A DNA stretch of 37,025 nt, taken from Acaryochloris sp. IP29b_bin.148. Lineage in GTDB: Bacteria; Cyanobacteriota; Cyanobacteriia; Thermosynechococcales; Thermosynechococcaceae. A program made the position numbers and the translations under genes. This document shows, piece after piece, positions 17,760 to 25,988 of the stretch. Location: assembly GCF_028285565.1 (NCBI RefSeq), contig NZ_JANQOY010000043.1, positions 1 to 37,025 of the forward strand, in the 5' to 3' direction. The notes beneath the pieces are model-generated. The model was not told where the DNA came from. It saw only the letters and a list, made by a program, of their open reading frames with translations, and did not search any database. Every line of letters begins with the position of its first letter. The stretch's first letter is position 1.

Positions 17760-19244
17760 TTAGGGCAGCCACAGGGGTTGAATACCTGCGAGTAGTTTCT
17801 GTGGTTTTTTCTGCTTGGAGGAAATGGTGTTGGTGTCCTGTAACGGGTATAACCATACTTGACTTGCACTGATCGTTTGGCCTACGGAATCTCGAACAAC
17901 ACTCTGGCTGGGATTATCCGTGATAGTCACTTCTTCATAGAGCAAGGCCGACCCATCTGGAGCGAGGCTGAGGGTACCGCTCGACTGTTTAGGAATAGTA
18001 ATCAGGCGTTGTTTTTTGCCAGTGTCTAGATGAATGGCGCTGATGTGAAGATCAAAACTGGCGGTTTGGCTGCGATTAAACGTCGTGTATAAACAGTAAA
18101 CAGTTTGTGTACTGGGATTCATCTCTGCATCTAAGACGTACCCTCCAACCTTGAGTAATTCTTGTTCTTGACCTTGATTGGATAAGAGATAGAGCGAGCG
18201 AGTGGAGTCGGGATTATTTTGAGCCATCAGGGCTGCCGATCCATTTCTAGCAAAACTTAAAATTTGGTCAAACTTGGGCCAAAAATCGACGGGTTTACTG
18301 TTGGCATCACCGTATAGGGGCACCATGGCAACGCCTTGATTTTGAGAAATAACTAAGGTTTGACCATCGGGCGTAATTAAAAATTGACCATCTGCATTGT
18401 GTTGGAGCCGACGTGGTGCTGAATCGGTTAACTCCCAGAGACTAACGGGTTCATTCGCTTGCCGACTAAACTGCTGGACGATCAGCACTTCTCCATTAGG
18501 CGTAACATCAAAATCTAAAAGTTGATAGTCTTGATTGTCTAACAGGAGCTGATGGCTGGGTGAGGTGGCCGTTGGCGTTAACGGGACAACATAGAGTTTT
18601 TGCTCAAATACATCTTGGTCTGCATGCGCCCGATCGATGGCGGTAAACAAAATGCGATCGCCTTTGAGATCCACTTTAAAATCCAAAACGATCAGAGTGT
18701 CTGGCGTTAGGATTTGATGAGTGTTTTGGGTGAAGTTATGCGTTACCAAACGGCCATTTTCTTCCCCATCAATCCCGAGAAAGACGAGGGCGCGATCGCG
18801 ACTGCGAAACTGTCCCGTAAACGGCTGCATTTTCACCGACTCCTCGGCATCACCCCGAGTAGCTGCCGTGGCCTGGTCGAGAGTGACTTGAAACGATTGA
18901 CCGTAAGGCACAGGTTGGTTAAGGGTATAGGCTAATCGACGGCCAGACCAACTGAATTTGCCCGGTATGGGAGGCTGAATCTTCAGATGATCCGTCACCG
19001 ACTGCCAATCCATCGCTCGATTGAAGGTGAGAATAAAGGCGGTGTCTTCCACCCCGATCTGCTGATCTTGCCAGCTAAACTCGCGGACCTTGGGAAAGGT
19101 ATGGTCCCCGCTCCAGATAATTCCCCCGATTAACAGACTCAACACCATAATCATGGCAATGGCAATGCGATCTAAGGGGTGTGAATGGGACCAACGATTG
19201 ACCCCAATCCACGGCTGCTTCAAATTATCCTTACCCAATGTCAT
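17760..19244 (-). CDS. Membrane-anchored Ig-like / beta-propeller protein
   Basis: A 494-aa protein with one N-terminal transmembrane anchor at about residues 27-46 (IAIAMIMVLSLLIGGIIW). Residues ~65-150 look like a bacterial Ig-like (SbsA/Big_5) domain (FILTFNRAMDWQSV, IPGKFSWSGRRLAYTL). The remainder holds repeated beta-propeller blades with motifs such as DLKGDRILFTAID, DVTPNGEVLIVQQ, ITPDGQTLVIS and LAPDGSALLYEE. Type II topology would place the propeller in the periplasm. Such modules usually bind proteins or glycans. No specific family name or partner can be given. Confidence 0.75.
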   Translation of the reverse strand: MTLGKDNLKQPWIGVNRWSHSHPLDRIAIAMIMVLSLLIGGIIWSGDHTFPKVREFSWQDQQIGVEDTAFILTFNRAMDWQSVTDHLKIQPPIPGKFSWSGRRLAYTLNQPVPYGQSFQVTLDQATAATRGDAEESVKMQPFTGQFRSRDRALVFLGIDGEENGRLVTHNFTQNTHQILTPDTLIVLDFKVDLKGDRILFTAIDRAHADQDVFEQKLYVVPLTPTATSPSHQLLLDNQDYQLLDFDVTPNGEVLIVQQFSRQANEPVSLWELTDSAPRRLQHNADGQFLITPDGQTLVISQNQGVAMVPLYGDANSKPVDFWPKFDQILSFARNGSAALMAQNNPDSTRSLYLLSNQGQEQELLKVGGYVLDAEMNPSTQTVYCLYTTFNRSQTASFDLHISAIHLDTGKKQRLITIPKQSSGTLSLAPDGSALLYEEVTITDNPSQSVVRDSVGQTISASQVWLYPLQDTNTISSKQKKPQKLLAGIQPLWLP

Positions 19245-19482
19245 TCGTTTCTATGTTTGATGTACCCATCTGCACTCTCCGTTCCTGACTGATCCATCAT
19301 AAGGTTGTGTCCGATTGGGTCTGTCATAGCATTGGTATCTTTGCTTCTGCAAGGAATGCAACAGTATGGCCATCTTATTTCTGATAAGCTAAATGCAACT
19401 TTTGGCATATTACCGTCGTCGTGCAATTGAAGGCTGTAAAGCCATAAGTACAAACCTTATTGCCTGATCAAGGGGATGGATT

Positions 19483-19911
19483 ATGTGTGTTGGATGCTAT
19501 GCCATGCCGATTATGACGTTGATATCGCCAGGGCCTGAAGCGCCACCTGCAACAGCGGTTCCCTTGATTGACTCGCCAGAAGCCAAGGTCATGCAGGTTC
19601 AGCCTCAAGTCAGCGCCACCCAGGTCAGAGCTGAAATTGCGGCGATGATTGAACGGTTGCCCGATTCTGCGGATGCGGTCATTCTGCGAGAAGAATTTAC
19701 TGCGGTTTATCAACGCTTAGAAGGTATCACCAATGTGGATGAAGCCAATACGATTGTGGGCGAAGGCATACTGAATATTGCCGATCGTTTGGGAACGAAT
19801 CCCAAGGCAGATCGGGTGATCAAGATTTTGTATGAAATCCAAGAACCTGAAGCTCAAAAACAAGCAGCCCATCCTTTACTCAAACAGTCTACTTGGGGCT
19901 GGATCTCCTAA
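19483..19911 (+). CDS. Hypothetical protein, helical
   Basis: A 142-aa protein opening MCVGCYAMP, followed by a proline-rich stretch and then a helical, acidic domain (VRAEIAAMIERLPDSADAVI, EEFTAVYQRLEGI, KADRVIKILYEIQEPE). GGGGATGGA lies just before the ATG. The CxxC at residues 2-5 is notable because the next gene also encodes a cysteine cluster. A later ATG (residue 8) would remove it, so the start matters. No family is recognised. Confidence 0.6.
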   Translation: MCVGCYAMPIMTLISPGPEAPPATAVPLIDSPEAKVMQVQPQVSATQVRAEIAAMIERLPDSADAVILREEFTAVYQRLEGITNVDEANTIVGEGILNIADRLGTNPKADRVIKILYEIQEPEAQKQAAHPLLKQSTWGWIS

Positions 19912-20079
19912 ACAGCCGACGATAATCGTCTGGATGCATAAGGCTGAAAAGTCATATATTCCCTAGGGCATACTGGTTTAAATGCCTCCCAACATACGTT
20001 TGGCATGGTAAACACACCAGAGTAAAGCCGTTTTCAACCTGGCTATACTGGATTAAACCTTCATCACAAGGCTTCAGGA

Positions 20080-20304
20080 ATGATCGATCAAAAAAATATT
20101 CTGACGACATTAGGATGCTCAGGCTCTCTGTTGCTAGCTTTAGCGATGCCTCAGTCAACCTCGGCAACGACCAATATCCAGGATCAGATCGAGGCTGAGC
20201 AGGGTTTCCCCACTGTGGAAATGTCTCAAAGCGATCGCATGGAAGATGCCATTGGTTGTGGCTGTGCCATCTGCCAAAGAGCGCCTATCGAAACGGGTCT
20301 GTAA
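20080..20304 (+). CDS. Small secreted Cys-cluster protein
   Basis: A 74-aa protein with a signal-peptide-like N-terminus (K5 then a hydrophobic stretch TTLGCSGSLLLALAMPQ, cleavage likely after STSA near residue 29). The mature part is acidic and ends with a compact IGCGCAICQ motif (Cys at about 60, 62 and 65). Three clustered cysteines in a short exported peptide suggest metal binding or disulfides. Similar small Cys-ended proteins occur in cyanobacteria without known function. AGGA precedes the ATG closely. Confidence 0.55.
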   Translation: MIDQKNILTTLGCSGSLLLALAMPQSTSATTNIQDQIEAEQGFPTVEMSQSDRMEDAIGCGCAICQRAPIETGL

Positions 20305-20346
20305 ATCCTTTCATACTCTAGAATTTAGCTCTCCTACCGTCACCAA

Positions 20347-21207
20347 TTAGGTTGGTGAAGTGTCTTGTTGTAAAAAAGAGAGAGTAATAGGTGCAATTTC
20401 ATCACCAAACTCTTCCGCCATACCCAGACTCCCAGGTAAGTAAGTGGCTTGAATATTCGGCAATTTAACCATCGCTTCCATTTCAGCTTTGGATCTAGGC
20501 GGGACTTGCTCTCCCACGATTACCATGACTGGCTCAGCTTGTTGCGCCAAGCCAGCTAAAAACTCTTCTCGCTCATCCACTGGATCTAAGCCCCCTGTGA
20601 CAAAGGCTGCTGGTGCATACCGAGCACCGGGTTGCTGCGTATTTTGATAGCGCTTAGCGATATAGTCAGAGGTCAATTGGGTTTCATCCACAAAGACATG
20701 GCGACGATACATCCATTTCAAAAACCCAGGACGAGTATTCAGCCCATATAGTGCTGAACCGACTACAGGTGCGCTCACTAACTGGCGAATCCCTCGACGC
20801 ATTGCTACGGGTGCACCCATGACTGCCAGTGGACCTCGCCAGGTCGGCGCAATCAATATCATCCGTGACCAGGACTGGAGGGCGAGCGCATACCCAGCAG
20901 CATGGCCTGCTGCCACAACAGCCACCTCTTGGGGAAAGGTGTCCCTTACAAAAGCCTTCAGAAATTGACGATAGATATCCGGCTGGTAGGGAAGTGCAGG
21001 ACGGTCGGAATCGCCAAATCCCGGCCAGTCTATAAGCGTAACCTGAAAATGAGAGGCTAAAGCCTGGGCTAAGGTTGCCAGTTCTGCCCGCGTAGACACC
21101 GTACTAAAGGCGGGCAATAGTAATACTGAGGGACCGGATCCAAAGGTTTCAGTGGCAATGTTTAGGGTGTGATTTTGCCATTGCCAGGTGTAGATGTCCA
21201 GTTGCAT
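20347..21207 (-). CDS. Alpha/beta-hydrolase-fold protein lacking the nucleophile serine
   Basis: A 286-aa protein with the alpha/beta-hydrolase layout: VLLLPAFSTVSTRAE (oxyanion region), LIDWPGFGDSDRP, then the nucleophile elbow VVAAGHAAGYALAL. The usual G-x-S-x-G is G-H-A-A-G (101-105), so the catalytic serine is alanine. A cap-like region and an acid-containing loop (FVTGGLDPVDEREE) follow. It may be non-hydrolytic, a chaperone or a binding protein. The ATG at 21207 (MQLDIYTWQW) is chosen; the frame extends 34 codons upstream through a dispersed repeat, which is unlikely to be coding. Confidence 0.8.
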   Translation of the reverse strand: MQLDIYTWQWQNHTLNIATETFGSGPSVLLLPAFSTVSTRAELATLAQALASHFQVTLIDWPGFGDSDRPALPYQPDIYRQFLKAFVRDTFPQEVAVVAAGHAAGYALALQSWSRMILIAPTWRGPLAVMGAPVAMRRGIRQLVSAPVVGSALYGLNTRPGFLKWMYRRHVFVDETQLTSDYIAKRYQNTQQPGARYAPAAFVTGGLDPVDEREEFLAGLAQQAEPVMVIVGEQVPPRSKAEMEAMVKLPNIQATYLPGSLGMAEEFGDEIAPITLSFLQQDTSPT

Positions 21208-21213
21208 AAGTGT

Positions 21214-21250
21214 TAGGGAGACTGGAAGTCCTACTCTACTTGATTTCCCC
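21214..21250 (+). repeat. 37-bp dispersed repeat, copy A
   Basis: Shares TAGGGA-n3-TGGAAGTC-n-TACTC-n-AC...ATTTCCC with copies at 22092 and 29823. GGGA and TTTCCC ends can pair. It sits 6 bp upstream of the hydrolase start codon, so it may form a hairpin in that mRNA's 5' leader. Confidence 0.7.
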
Positions 21251-21476
21251 AGGCTTTGATCACTTTTTCTAGTATTGATGGTATCCAGTCCCAAAGTGAT
21301 AAGCCGCAACTTATTCTGAAAGCAGGCTTGATCGCGACAACAGTAGTTGAGGTTGTCTAATTTTTGAGCAGCCTATCAGAGCTTAAAAGCCGTCTATACG
21401 TCTTTGGTAGTGCTCAAGGATATGTTCATGTCAAGGTTTTTAGAGCGGTGGCGACAATTAATGCTCGTTACCTATC

Positions 21477-21505
21477 GCTCAATAAAGATAACAACTTTAT
21501 TGAGC
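21477..21505. terminator. Perfect 11-bp hairpin
   Basis: GCTCAATAAAG (21477-21487) and its exact complement (21495-21505) enclose the loop ATAACAA. No T-tract follows directly. It could be a terminator of an unseen small RNA or part of a decayed element. Confidence 0.45.
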
Positions 21506-21767
21506 CTATAAGAATAGATTTGCCCTAATTTTTAATTAATCAAATCTTTAAGATTTGGAGACCAAAAAAGCTTATGAATTGCTTTGCTTTCTTTGCCAAG
21601 TCGATTATTGCTCAGGGGAGGCGGCCTGAATGACCAGTATTGAGAGGAATAATTTACTCTCTATTGCTAACAAAAACTGGTGAAGTGATGACTAAACCTG
21701 GGCATTACAAAGGAACAGGATACTTTTTAACCTTTAACCCAGGCGAATTTTAGTTCACAATCAATTT

Positions 21768-21866
21768 TTATCCAATTTGGAGATTAATCCAAATTGAAGC
21801 TGCTACTCCTATACCCGCCCAAACTAACAATAACTTAGGCCAAGGACTCGGATTTGTGTTACTCAT
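21768..21866 (-). CDS. Candidate 32-aa single-span membrane peptide
   Basis: ATG at 21866 opens 32 codons to TAA at 21768-21770. The product begins MSNTNPSPWPKLLLVW and continues with a hydrophobic run to a short polar end (WINLQIG), i.e. one transmembrane helix. Such tiny membrane subunits are common in cyanobacterial photosynthetic and NDH complexes, but I cannot match it to a known one. An 8-bp inverted repeat overlaps its 3' end. No Shine-Dalgarno is visible, which is not unusual for cyanobacteria. Confidence 0.4.
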   Translation of the reverse strand: MSNTNPSPWPKLLLVWAGIGVAASIWINLQIG

Positions 21867-22091
21867 AATATAAAAATTTTAAACATTACTAAAAGACTTA
21901 ACAAAACCCAACTAAGTTGTCAAGGATGGCGTTCTAATGAGGGATCTTTGGTGAATCGGGGCAAGCTTGTCAGTACGTCAATAACAGTATTACAAGCAGA
22001 TTCACCCACGTTAACCGACCTTAACGCAATGCTATAGATCCACCGTCCTTTGGAAGGTGGGATGCAGTCGTTAAGAGAGTGAAGTAAGGGC

Positions 22092-22128
22092 TAGGGAAGC
22101 TGGAAGTCTTACTCGACATTGATTTCCC
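22092..22128 (+). repeat. 37-bp dispersed repeat, copy B
   Basis: Second copy of the TAGGGA...TGGAAGTC...ATTTCCC repeat, located about 90 bp before the Zur-type box. This copy is flanked by CTA and TTAG, extending the potential stem to CTAGGGAA/TTTCCCTTAG. Confidence 0.7.
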
Positions 22129-22220
22129 TTAGCTTTAAGGACTGTCTTGCGAATGTCCTCCTATCCTCTAGCCGATCAAGTTTTTATAAGCTGGGCAGGT
22201 TTGAAACTCATATTATAAAA

Positions 22221-22235
22221 TGATAATCATTATCA
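22221..22235. promoter_or_regulatory. Zur-type operator (perfect 7-1-7 palindrome)
   Basis: TGATAATCATTATCA is a perfect 7-1-7 inverted repeat identical in form to the TGATAATnATTATCA Zur box described for the cyanobacterium Anabaena. It lies 30 bp upstream of the GTG start of the flavoprotein-SufE-CobW operon. A Fur site is the main alternative because the Fur box has a similar core. The His-rich CobW GTPase downstream favours zinc. Confidence 0.75.
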
Positions 22236-22265
22236 TAACGACAAACCTCACCTCTTTCATTGCTT

Positions 22266-23492
22266 GTGAATCATCGGATTGATATTGCCATTATTGGGGC
22301 AGGTCCTCAGGCGCTTACGCTCGTTACCCATTTACTTCAGAAAAAGCCTGCTCTTAAGAGTCGCCTCCAGATTTTTGACCCCAGCGGCACCTGGATGGTC
22401 CAGTGGCGAAAACAATTTGCCGCTCAGGAGATTCCCTATTTACGCTCGCCTGGCGTTCATCACCCGGATGTGAAGCAAACCCTGTTTAACTTTGCTGAAC
22501 ATCGCCAAGAAGAGTTGTATTACCCTTACAATCGTCCTGGAACCCAACTGTTTCACGATTTTTGTGAGACCGTCGTTGATCGGTGGAAATTACGCGATCA
22601 GGTGACTGCCGCTCAGGTGGTTCAACTCACGCCCTTGGCGAAGGGATTTCAGCTGCAGCTAGATACAGGGGAACAGGTTGAAGCCCGACGGGTAGTGTTA
22701 GCAACGGGTGGGGGAGCCGCCCAGATCCCTGATTGGACTGCCGAGGTGAATCCACATCCGCCTGAACGGTTGTGCCATAGCCAAAACATTAATCTGTCTG
22801 ATGTACCGAATCTGAGCGGTGAGACGGTTCTGATTATTGGCAGTGGTCAGTCCAGTGCTCATTTGGCCTTGGGAGCGATTAAGCGCGGAGCCAAGGTTTT
22901 GATGATGGCTCGACGGACTCTTAATAAAAAAATATTTGATGCAGAACCGGGATGGTTGGGTCCCAAGTATCTGAAAGGGTTTCAGGCCGAACCTGATTGG
23001 CAAGTGCGCTGGCAAATGATTCAAGCGGCCCGCAATGGTGGATCCATCGCCCCCGAATTGCTGACTCAGCTACGGCGGTTGTCCCAGTCCGGCCAAGTCA
23101 CCTTTTATGAACAGTGCCAAGTGTCTCATGCCCTTTGGCACCATGACGCTTGGCAAGTGCAGTGTAATGTAGCCAACACTCACGATTGTCTGGCCCATCA
23201 GCGGATTAAGCGGATCTGGTTAGCCACGGGCACCACCACGGATATCACAGCTCATCCTTTGATGGGAGAGATATTGGAGCGATACCCCAATCAGATTGTC
23301 AATGGATTGCCGGTGCTAGATGAACATTTGCGCTGGCCTGGGTGTGACCTGTTTTTGATGGGACCCTGGGCCGCATTGCATGTGGGTCCTGTCGCCCGGA
23401 ATTTGCACGGCGGACGAATGGCTTGCGATCGCATTGTTCCAGCCTTAACTAAAGCCAGTGTTGCTCGGACCGTGATTCATCCCCACAAATAA
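22266..23492 (+). CDS. FAD/NAD(P)-dependent oxidoreductase (SidA/IucD-like)
   Basis: A 408-aa flavoprotein, started at GTG 22266 (TTG at 22260 possible). The N-terminal FAD site is IDIAIIGAGPQALTL; a second Rossmann motif VLIIGSGQSSAHLALGAI at about residues 187-205 binds NADPH, with the basic MARR after it. Motifs such as LRSPGVHHPD and LATGTTTDITAHP fit the family of lysine/ornithine N-monooxygenase-like proteins, but no siderophore genes are nearby. It is the first gene of an operon behind a Zur-type box, suggesting a role under zinc limitation. The substrate is unknown. Confidence 0.8.
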   Translation: MNHRIDIAIIGAGPQALTLVTHLLQKKPALKSRLQIFDPSGTWMVQWRKQFAAQEIPYLRSPGVHHPDVKQTLFNFAEHRQEELYYPYNRPGTQLFHDFCETVVDRWKLRDQVTAAQVVQLTPLAKGFQLQLDTGEQVEARRVVLATGGGAAQIPDWTAEVNPHPPERLCHSQNINLSDVPNLSGETVLIIGSGQSSAHLALGAIKRGAKVLMMARRTLNKKIFDAEPGWLGPKYLKGFQAEPDWQVRWQMIQAARNGGSIAPELLTQLRRLSQSGQVTFYEQCQVSHALWHHDAWQVQCNVANTHDCLAHQRIKRIWLATGTTTDITAHPLMGEILERYPNQIVNGLPVLDEHLRWPGCDLFLMGPWAALHVGPVARNLHGGRMACDRIVPALTKASVARTVIHPHK

Positions 23493-23543
23493 CCACCTAC
23501 GCTTATTCTTATGGTTGATATCGCACTTTCCCGGTCCTCCATC

Positions 23544-24026
23544 ATGTCTGTTGATCCGTCTCTCCCCCCTGCCCTCGCCAAAATCGTGAAGCGCTTCCAA
23601 TCTATTACGGATACCAAGCGCCGGTATGAGTACTTACTGTGGTTTGCTAAGCAACTCCCGCCCTTTCCAGAGGCGGATAAGCAGCCTGACAATAAAGTTG
23701 TGGGCTGTGTGTCTCAGGTGTATGTCACGGCAACTTTAGAGAATGGCCTAGTTCATTTCCAAGGTGACTCGGACGCCCAAATGACCAAAGGGTTAGTGGG
23801 GTTACTGATTAAAGGCTTGGATGGGTTACCCCCAGAACAAATCGCTCGGGTCACGCCTGATTTCATCCAGCAAACAGGATTGAATGTGAGCTTAACGCCG
23901 TCTCGGGCGAATGGGTTTTATAACATCTTCACTACCCTGCAGCGGCTCGCCCTGACCCTATCCACTGCATCACCTTCACCTTCAGACTCTTTCCCCACTC
24001 AGCCCTTGGAGGATACCGTTGACTAA
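23544..24026 (+). CDS. SufE family sulfur-acceptor protein
   Basis: A 160-aa SufE-like protein that accepts persulfide sulfur from a cysteine desulfurase and passes it to an Fe-S scaffold in the cytosol. The active-site cysteine is C55 in VVGCVSQVYV, preceded by the typical RYEYLLWFAKQLPPFPE. The start MSVDPSLPPALAKIV at 23544 fits homologues; the frame also has an ATG at 23511. It ends with an 8-bp overlap with the next gene (translational coupling). Its placement with a CobW GTPase under a Zur-type box hints at sulfur or Fe-S repair during metal stress. Confidence 0.88.
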   Translation: MSVDPSLPPALAKIVKRFQSITDTKRRYEYLLWFAKQLPPFPEADKQPDNKVVGCVSQVYVTATLENGLVHFQGDSDAQMTKGLVGLLIKGLDGLPPEQIARVTPDFIQQTGLNVSLTPSRANGFYNIFTTLQRLALTLSTASPSPSDSFPTQPLEDTVD

Positions 24027-25116
24027 TTTATCTGCAAGCGTCCAAACATCCCAATCCCTCGACATCAAGCTGCCCAAAAAAGGCATGCCCGTGACGATTA
24101 TCACGGGGTTTCTAGGGAGTGGCAAAACCACGCTCCTTAACCATATTCTCAATACCTGCCAAGACCTGAAGGTGGCTGTACTGGTCAATGAATTTGGTGA
24201 TATTGATATTGACAGTCAGTTGCTGACCACCATTGACGAAAATATGGTTCAACTGACCAATGGCTGCATCTGCTGCACGATCAATGACGACCTGGTGGAG
24301 GCAGTCTATTCCGTCCTAGAACGAGAGGACAAAATTGATCATGTCGTTATTGAAACCACGGGGGTGGCGGATCCGCTACCGATTATTCTCACCTTTGTCA
24401 GTTCTCAACTGAAAGACGTCACGATGTTAGATTCCATTATTACCTTGGTGGATTCAGAAACCTTTACCCCGGAATGTTTTCAGAGTGAGGCGGCCCTGAA
24501 TCAAATCACCTTTGGCGATATTGTCGTTCTCAACAAAACCGACCTGACCACCGATCAGAAGGTGGAGGAACTAGAGGAGTGGATTCGCGATCGCAAATGG
24601 GGGGCAAGGCTATTGCGATCGCAACAGGGCCAAGTCCCGCTACCCCTGATTCTGGATACCGCTCTCTTTGATCCAAAGGCTTATGAAGCGGAAGCCAAAG
24701 CCTTTGCAGAGCAGGGGGCTGATCATGACCATCACCATCATCACGATCATGATCATGACCACCACCATCATGGAGACCATGACCACCATGGCGATCACGA
24801 TCATCATCACCATCATTCGGATCATCTCACCGTCGACGGCTTCTCATCGATGGTCTTTGAAAGTGATCGGCCCTTTATCCTGGAAAAAATGCAGGCTTTC
24901 GTCACCGATCAGCTACCCGAAGAAGTCTTTCGAGCCAAGGGTTTTATGTGGTTTGAGAAAAATACATCCCGCTATATTTTTCAGCTCAGTGGCAAGCGCT
25001 ATACGATGGATGCCGATCAGTGGCCTGATGCCCCAAAAAATCAGTTGGTCTTTATTGGCCGCAATATTGACACTACACAGCTCAAACAACTGCTAACGGA
25101 TTGTTTAGCCCCTTAA
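24019..25116 (+). CDS. CobW/COG0523 zinc-chaperone-type GTPase
   Basis: A 365-aa G3E GTPase. TTG at 24019 is taken as start because GGAGG sits 6 nt upstream and the SufE stop overlaps; ATG at 24085 (MPVTIITG) is the alternative. Walker A is GFLGSGKT at 30-37, the metal-binding CxCC is GCICCTI (C83, C85, C86), followed by ETTGVADP and the guanine motif LNKTDL. Residues 235-270 are a His/Asp-rich stretch (over 20 His) ahead of the C-terminal CobW domain. COG0523 proteins of this kind deliver or store zinc. With the Zur-type box upstream, a zinc-starvation metallochaperone is the best inference. Confidence 0.93.
   Translation: MTNLSASVQTSQSLDIKLPKKGMPVTIITGFLGSGKTTLLNHILNTCQDLKVAVLVNEFGDIDIDSQLLTTIDENMVQLTNGCICCTINDDLVEAVYSVLEREDKIDHVVIETTGVADPLPIILTFVSSQLKDVTMLDSIITLVDSETFTPECFQSEAALNQITFGDIVVLNKTDLTTDQKVEELEEWIRDRKWGARLLRSQQGQVPLPLILDTALFDPKAYEAEAKAFAEQGADHDHHHHHDHDHDHHHHGDHDHHGDHDHHHHHSDHLTVDGFSSMVFESDRPFILEKMQAFVTDQLPEEVFRAKGFMWFEKNTSRYIFQLSGKRYTMDADQWPDAPKNQLVFIGRNIDTTQLKQLLTDCLAP
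25087..25116 (+). repeat. Direct repeat at cobW 3' end, copy 1
   Basis: The last 30 bp of the CobW gene (CAACTGCTAACGGATTGTTT then A and GCCCCTTAA) recur at 25877-25906 with one mismatch, including the stop codon. Confidence 0.8.
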
Positions 25117-25210
25117 CACACTCTGATAGTAACTTTGTCTTGAACCTGCCGCTCTTCAAGATAGCGGATCGCCTGGGGACCTACGCTCAAGGAATAACGC
25201 TGATCGATCA

Positions 25211-25729
25211 TCACAAAATCCGCTCCATCAGAACGCTCGGTATGCTGTGACCCAAGACCAGCGGAACGTCGAGTTGCCGCACTGATCTAAACCCTAAAGC
25301 AGCATAGAACTCTTCTGCATTCAAACTTGAGTAACATTCAAGCCGTTTGATGCCTACCGCTCGCGCAGCCTGTTCGCAAACCGTATAAATCGATCGACCA
25401 ACGGACTGCCCCACCCAGGCGGGATGAGTGGCGAAATGGCGAATATGGCCCAGTTCGACTTCAATTTTCCGAGTACCCGGTCGCTCCCGTGTCCAGCCGC
25501 CACAGCCGATCACACCCTTGCGCTGGGTTTCCGCAAGATAGAATGTTCCTGATGCCAGTAAGGTTGGGTTGGCCTGGGTGATGAGTGGGAGTACTGCTGA
25601 CAGCACAGTGGGAGAATATGCTGAACGCATCAAGACAGGATATGACACCTTTAGCAAAGTCGTGACGGATGGTTGATCTGCTGCGACAGTAGGCCGAACA
25701 GTAAATTTTTCTGACGTATCAGGGCTCAT
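25211..25729 (-). CDS. GNAT-family N-acetyltransferase
   Basis: A 172-aa GNAT enzyme transferring an acetyl group from acetyl-CoA to an unknown amine. The start at 25729 (MSPDTSEKFTVRP) is supported by GGAG just upstream; a longer frame exists to 25831. The core includes GVIGCGGWTRE, the acetyl-CoA loop ATHPAWVGQSVGRSIY (a Q/G-x-x-G-x-G/S variant), then LNAEEFYAALGFRSVRQ in the last motif. It converges on the CobW gene and is flanked by a duplicated copy of that gene's tail, suggesting that the 0.76-kb segment was inserted there. Confidence 0.85.
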   Translation of the reverse strand: MSPDTSEKFTVRPTVAADQPSVTTLLKVSYPVLMRSAYSPTVLSAVLPLITQANPTLLASGTFYLAETQRKGVIGCGGWTRERPGTRKIEVELGHIRHFATHPAWVGQSVGRSIYTVCEQAARAVGIKRLECYSSLNAEEFYAALGFRSVRQLDVPLVLGHSIPSVLMERIL

Positions 25730-25876
25730 TTTTCTCCATCCTCCGAGATCATCATTCGGCATTCGAGAAAGTTTCAGAAACTGAAAATGACTTGAGTTGC
25801 AGGGGCAGAGCTTTCTAAATTGATCTCTCATATCTCAGACAACCCAGCGAATCAAATCCTGAAAGCATAGCTACAG

Positions 25877-25906
25877 CAACTGCTAACGGATTGTTTGGCC
25901 CCTTAA
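25877..25906 (+). repeat. Direct repeat of cobW 3' end, copy 2
   Basis: Copy of the cobW tail at 25087-25116 with one difference (G for A at the 21st base). It is not part of any gene here. It marks the far side of the segment that contains the GNAT gene. Confidence 0.8.
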
Positions 25907-25988
25907 GCCCTATTATTTCAGGCTAAACTCTCGTTGTTCTCAGCAAGTGTATCTAGCGGTCGATGTATTTTATTCTCAATTCTGGTGC

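Larger units (their letters stand above)
21251..22220. other. Long intergenic region with hairpins and repeat
   Basis: Almost 1 kb without a large gene. It contains an 8-1-8 palindrome (CAAATCTTTAAGATTTG, 21541-21557), a perfect 11-bp hairpin (21477-21505), a 32-codon membrane ORF (21768-21866), a short hairpin CCACC...GGTGG (22040-22060) in a context reminiscent of IS200/IS605 right ends, and repeat copy B. It looks like a landing zone for small mobile or decayed elements. Confidence 0.5.

Noticed and set aside
22040..22060. Hairpin CCACC...GGTGG with a preceding open frame, looking like the right end of an IS200/IS605 element
   Set aside because: No TnpB or TnpA motif is visible in the short frame before it, and the hairpin alone is weak evidence. 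A search with 21870-22080 against IS605 ends would decide.
24640..25096. Long frames opposite and alongside the CobW His-rich region
   Set aside because: Methionine/isoleucine-rich frames are an artefact of the His/Asp codon repeats in the real gene.
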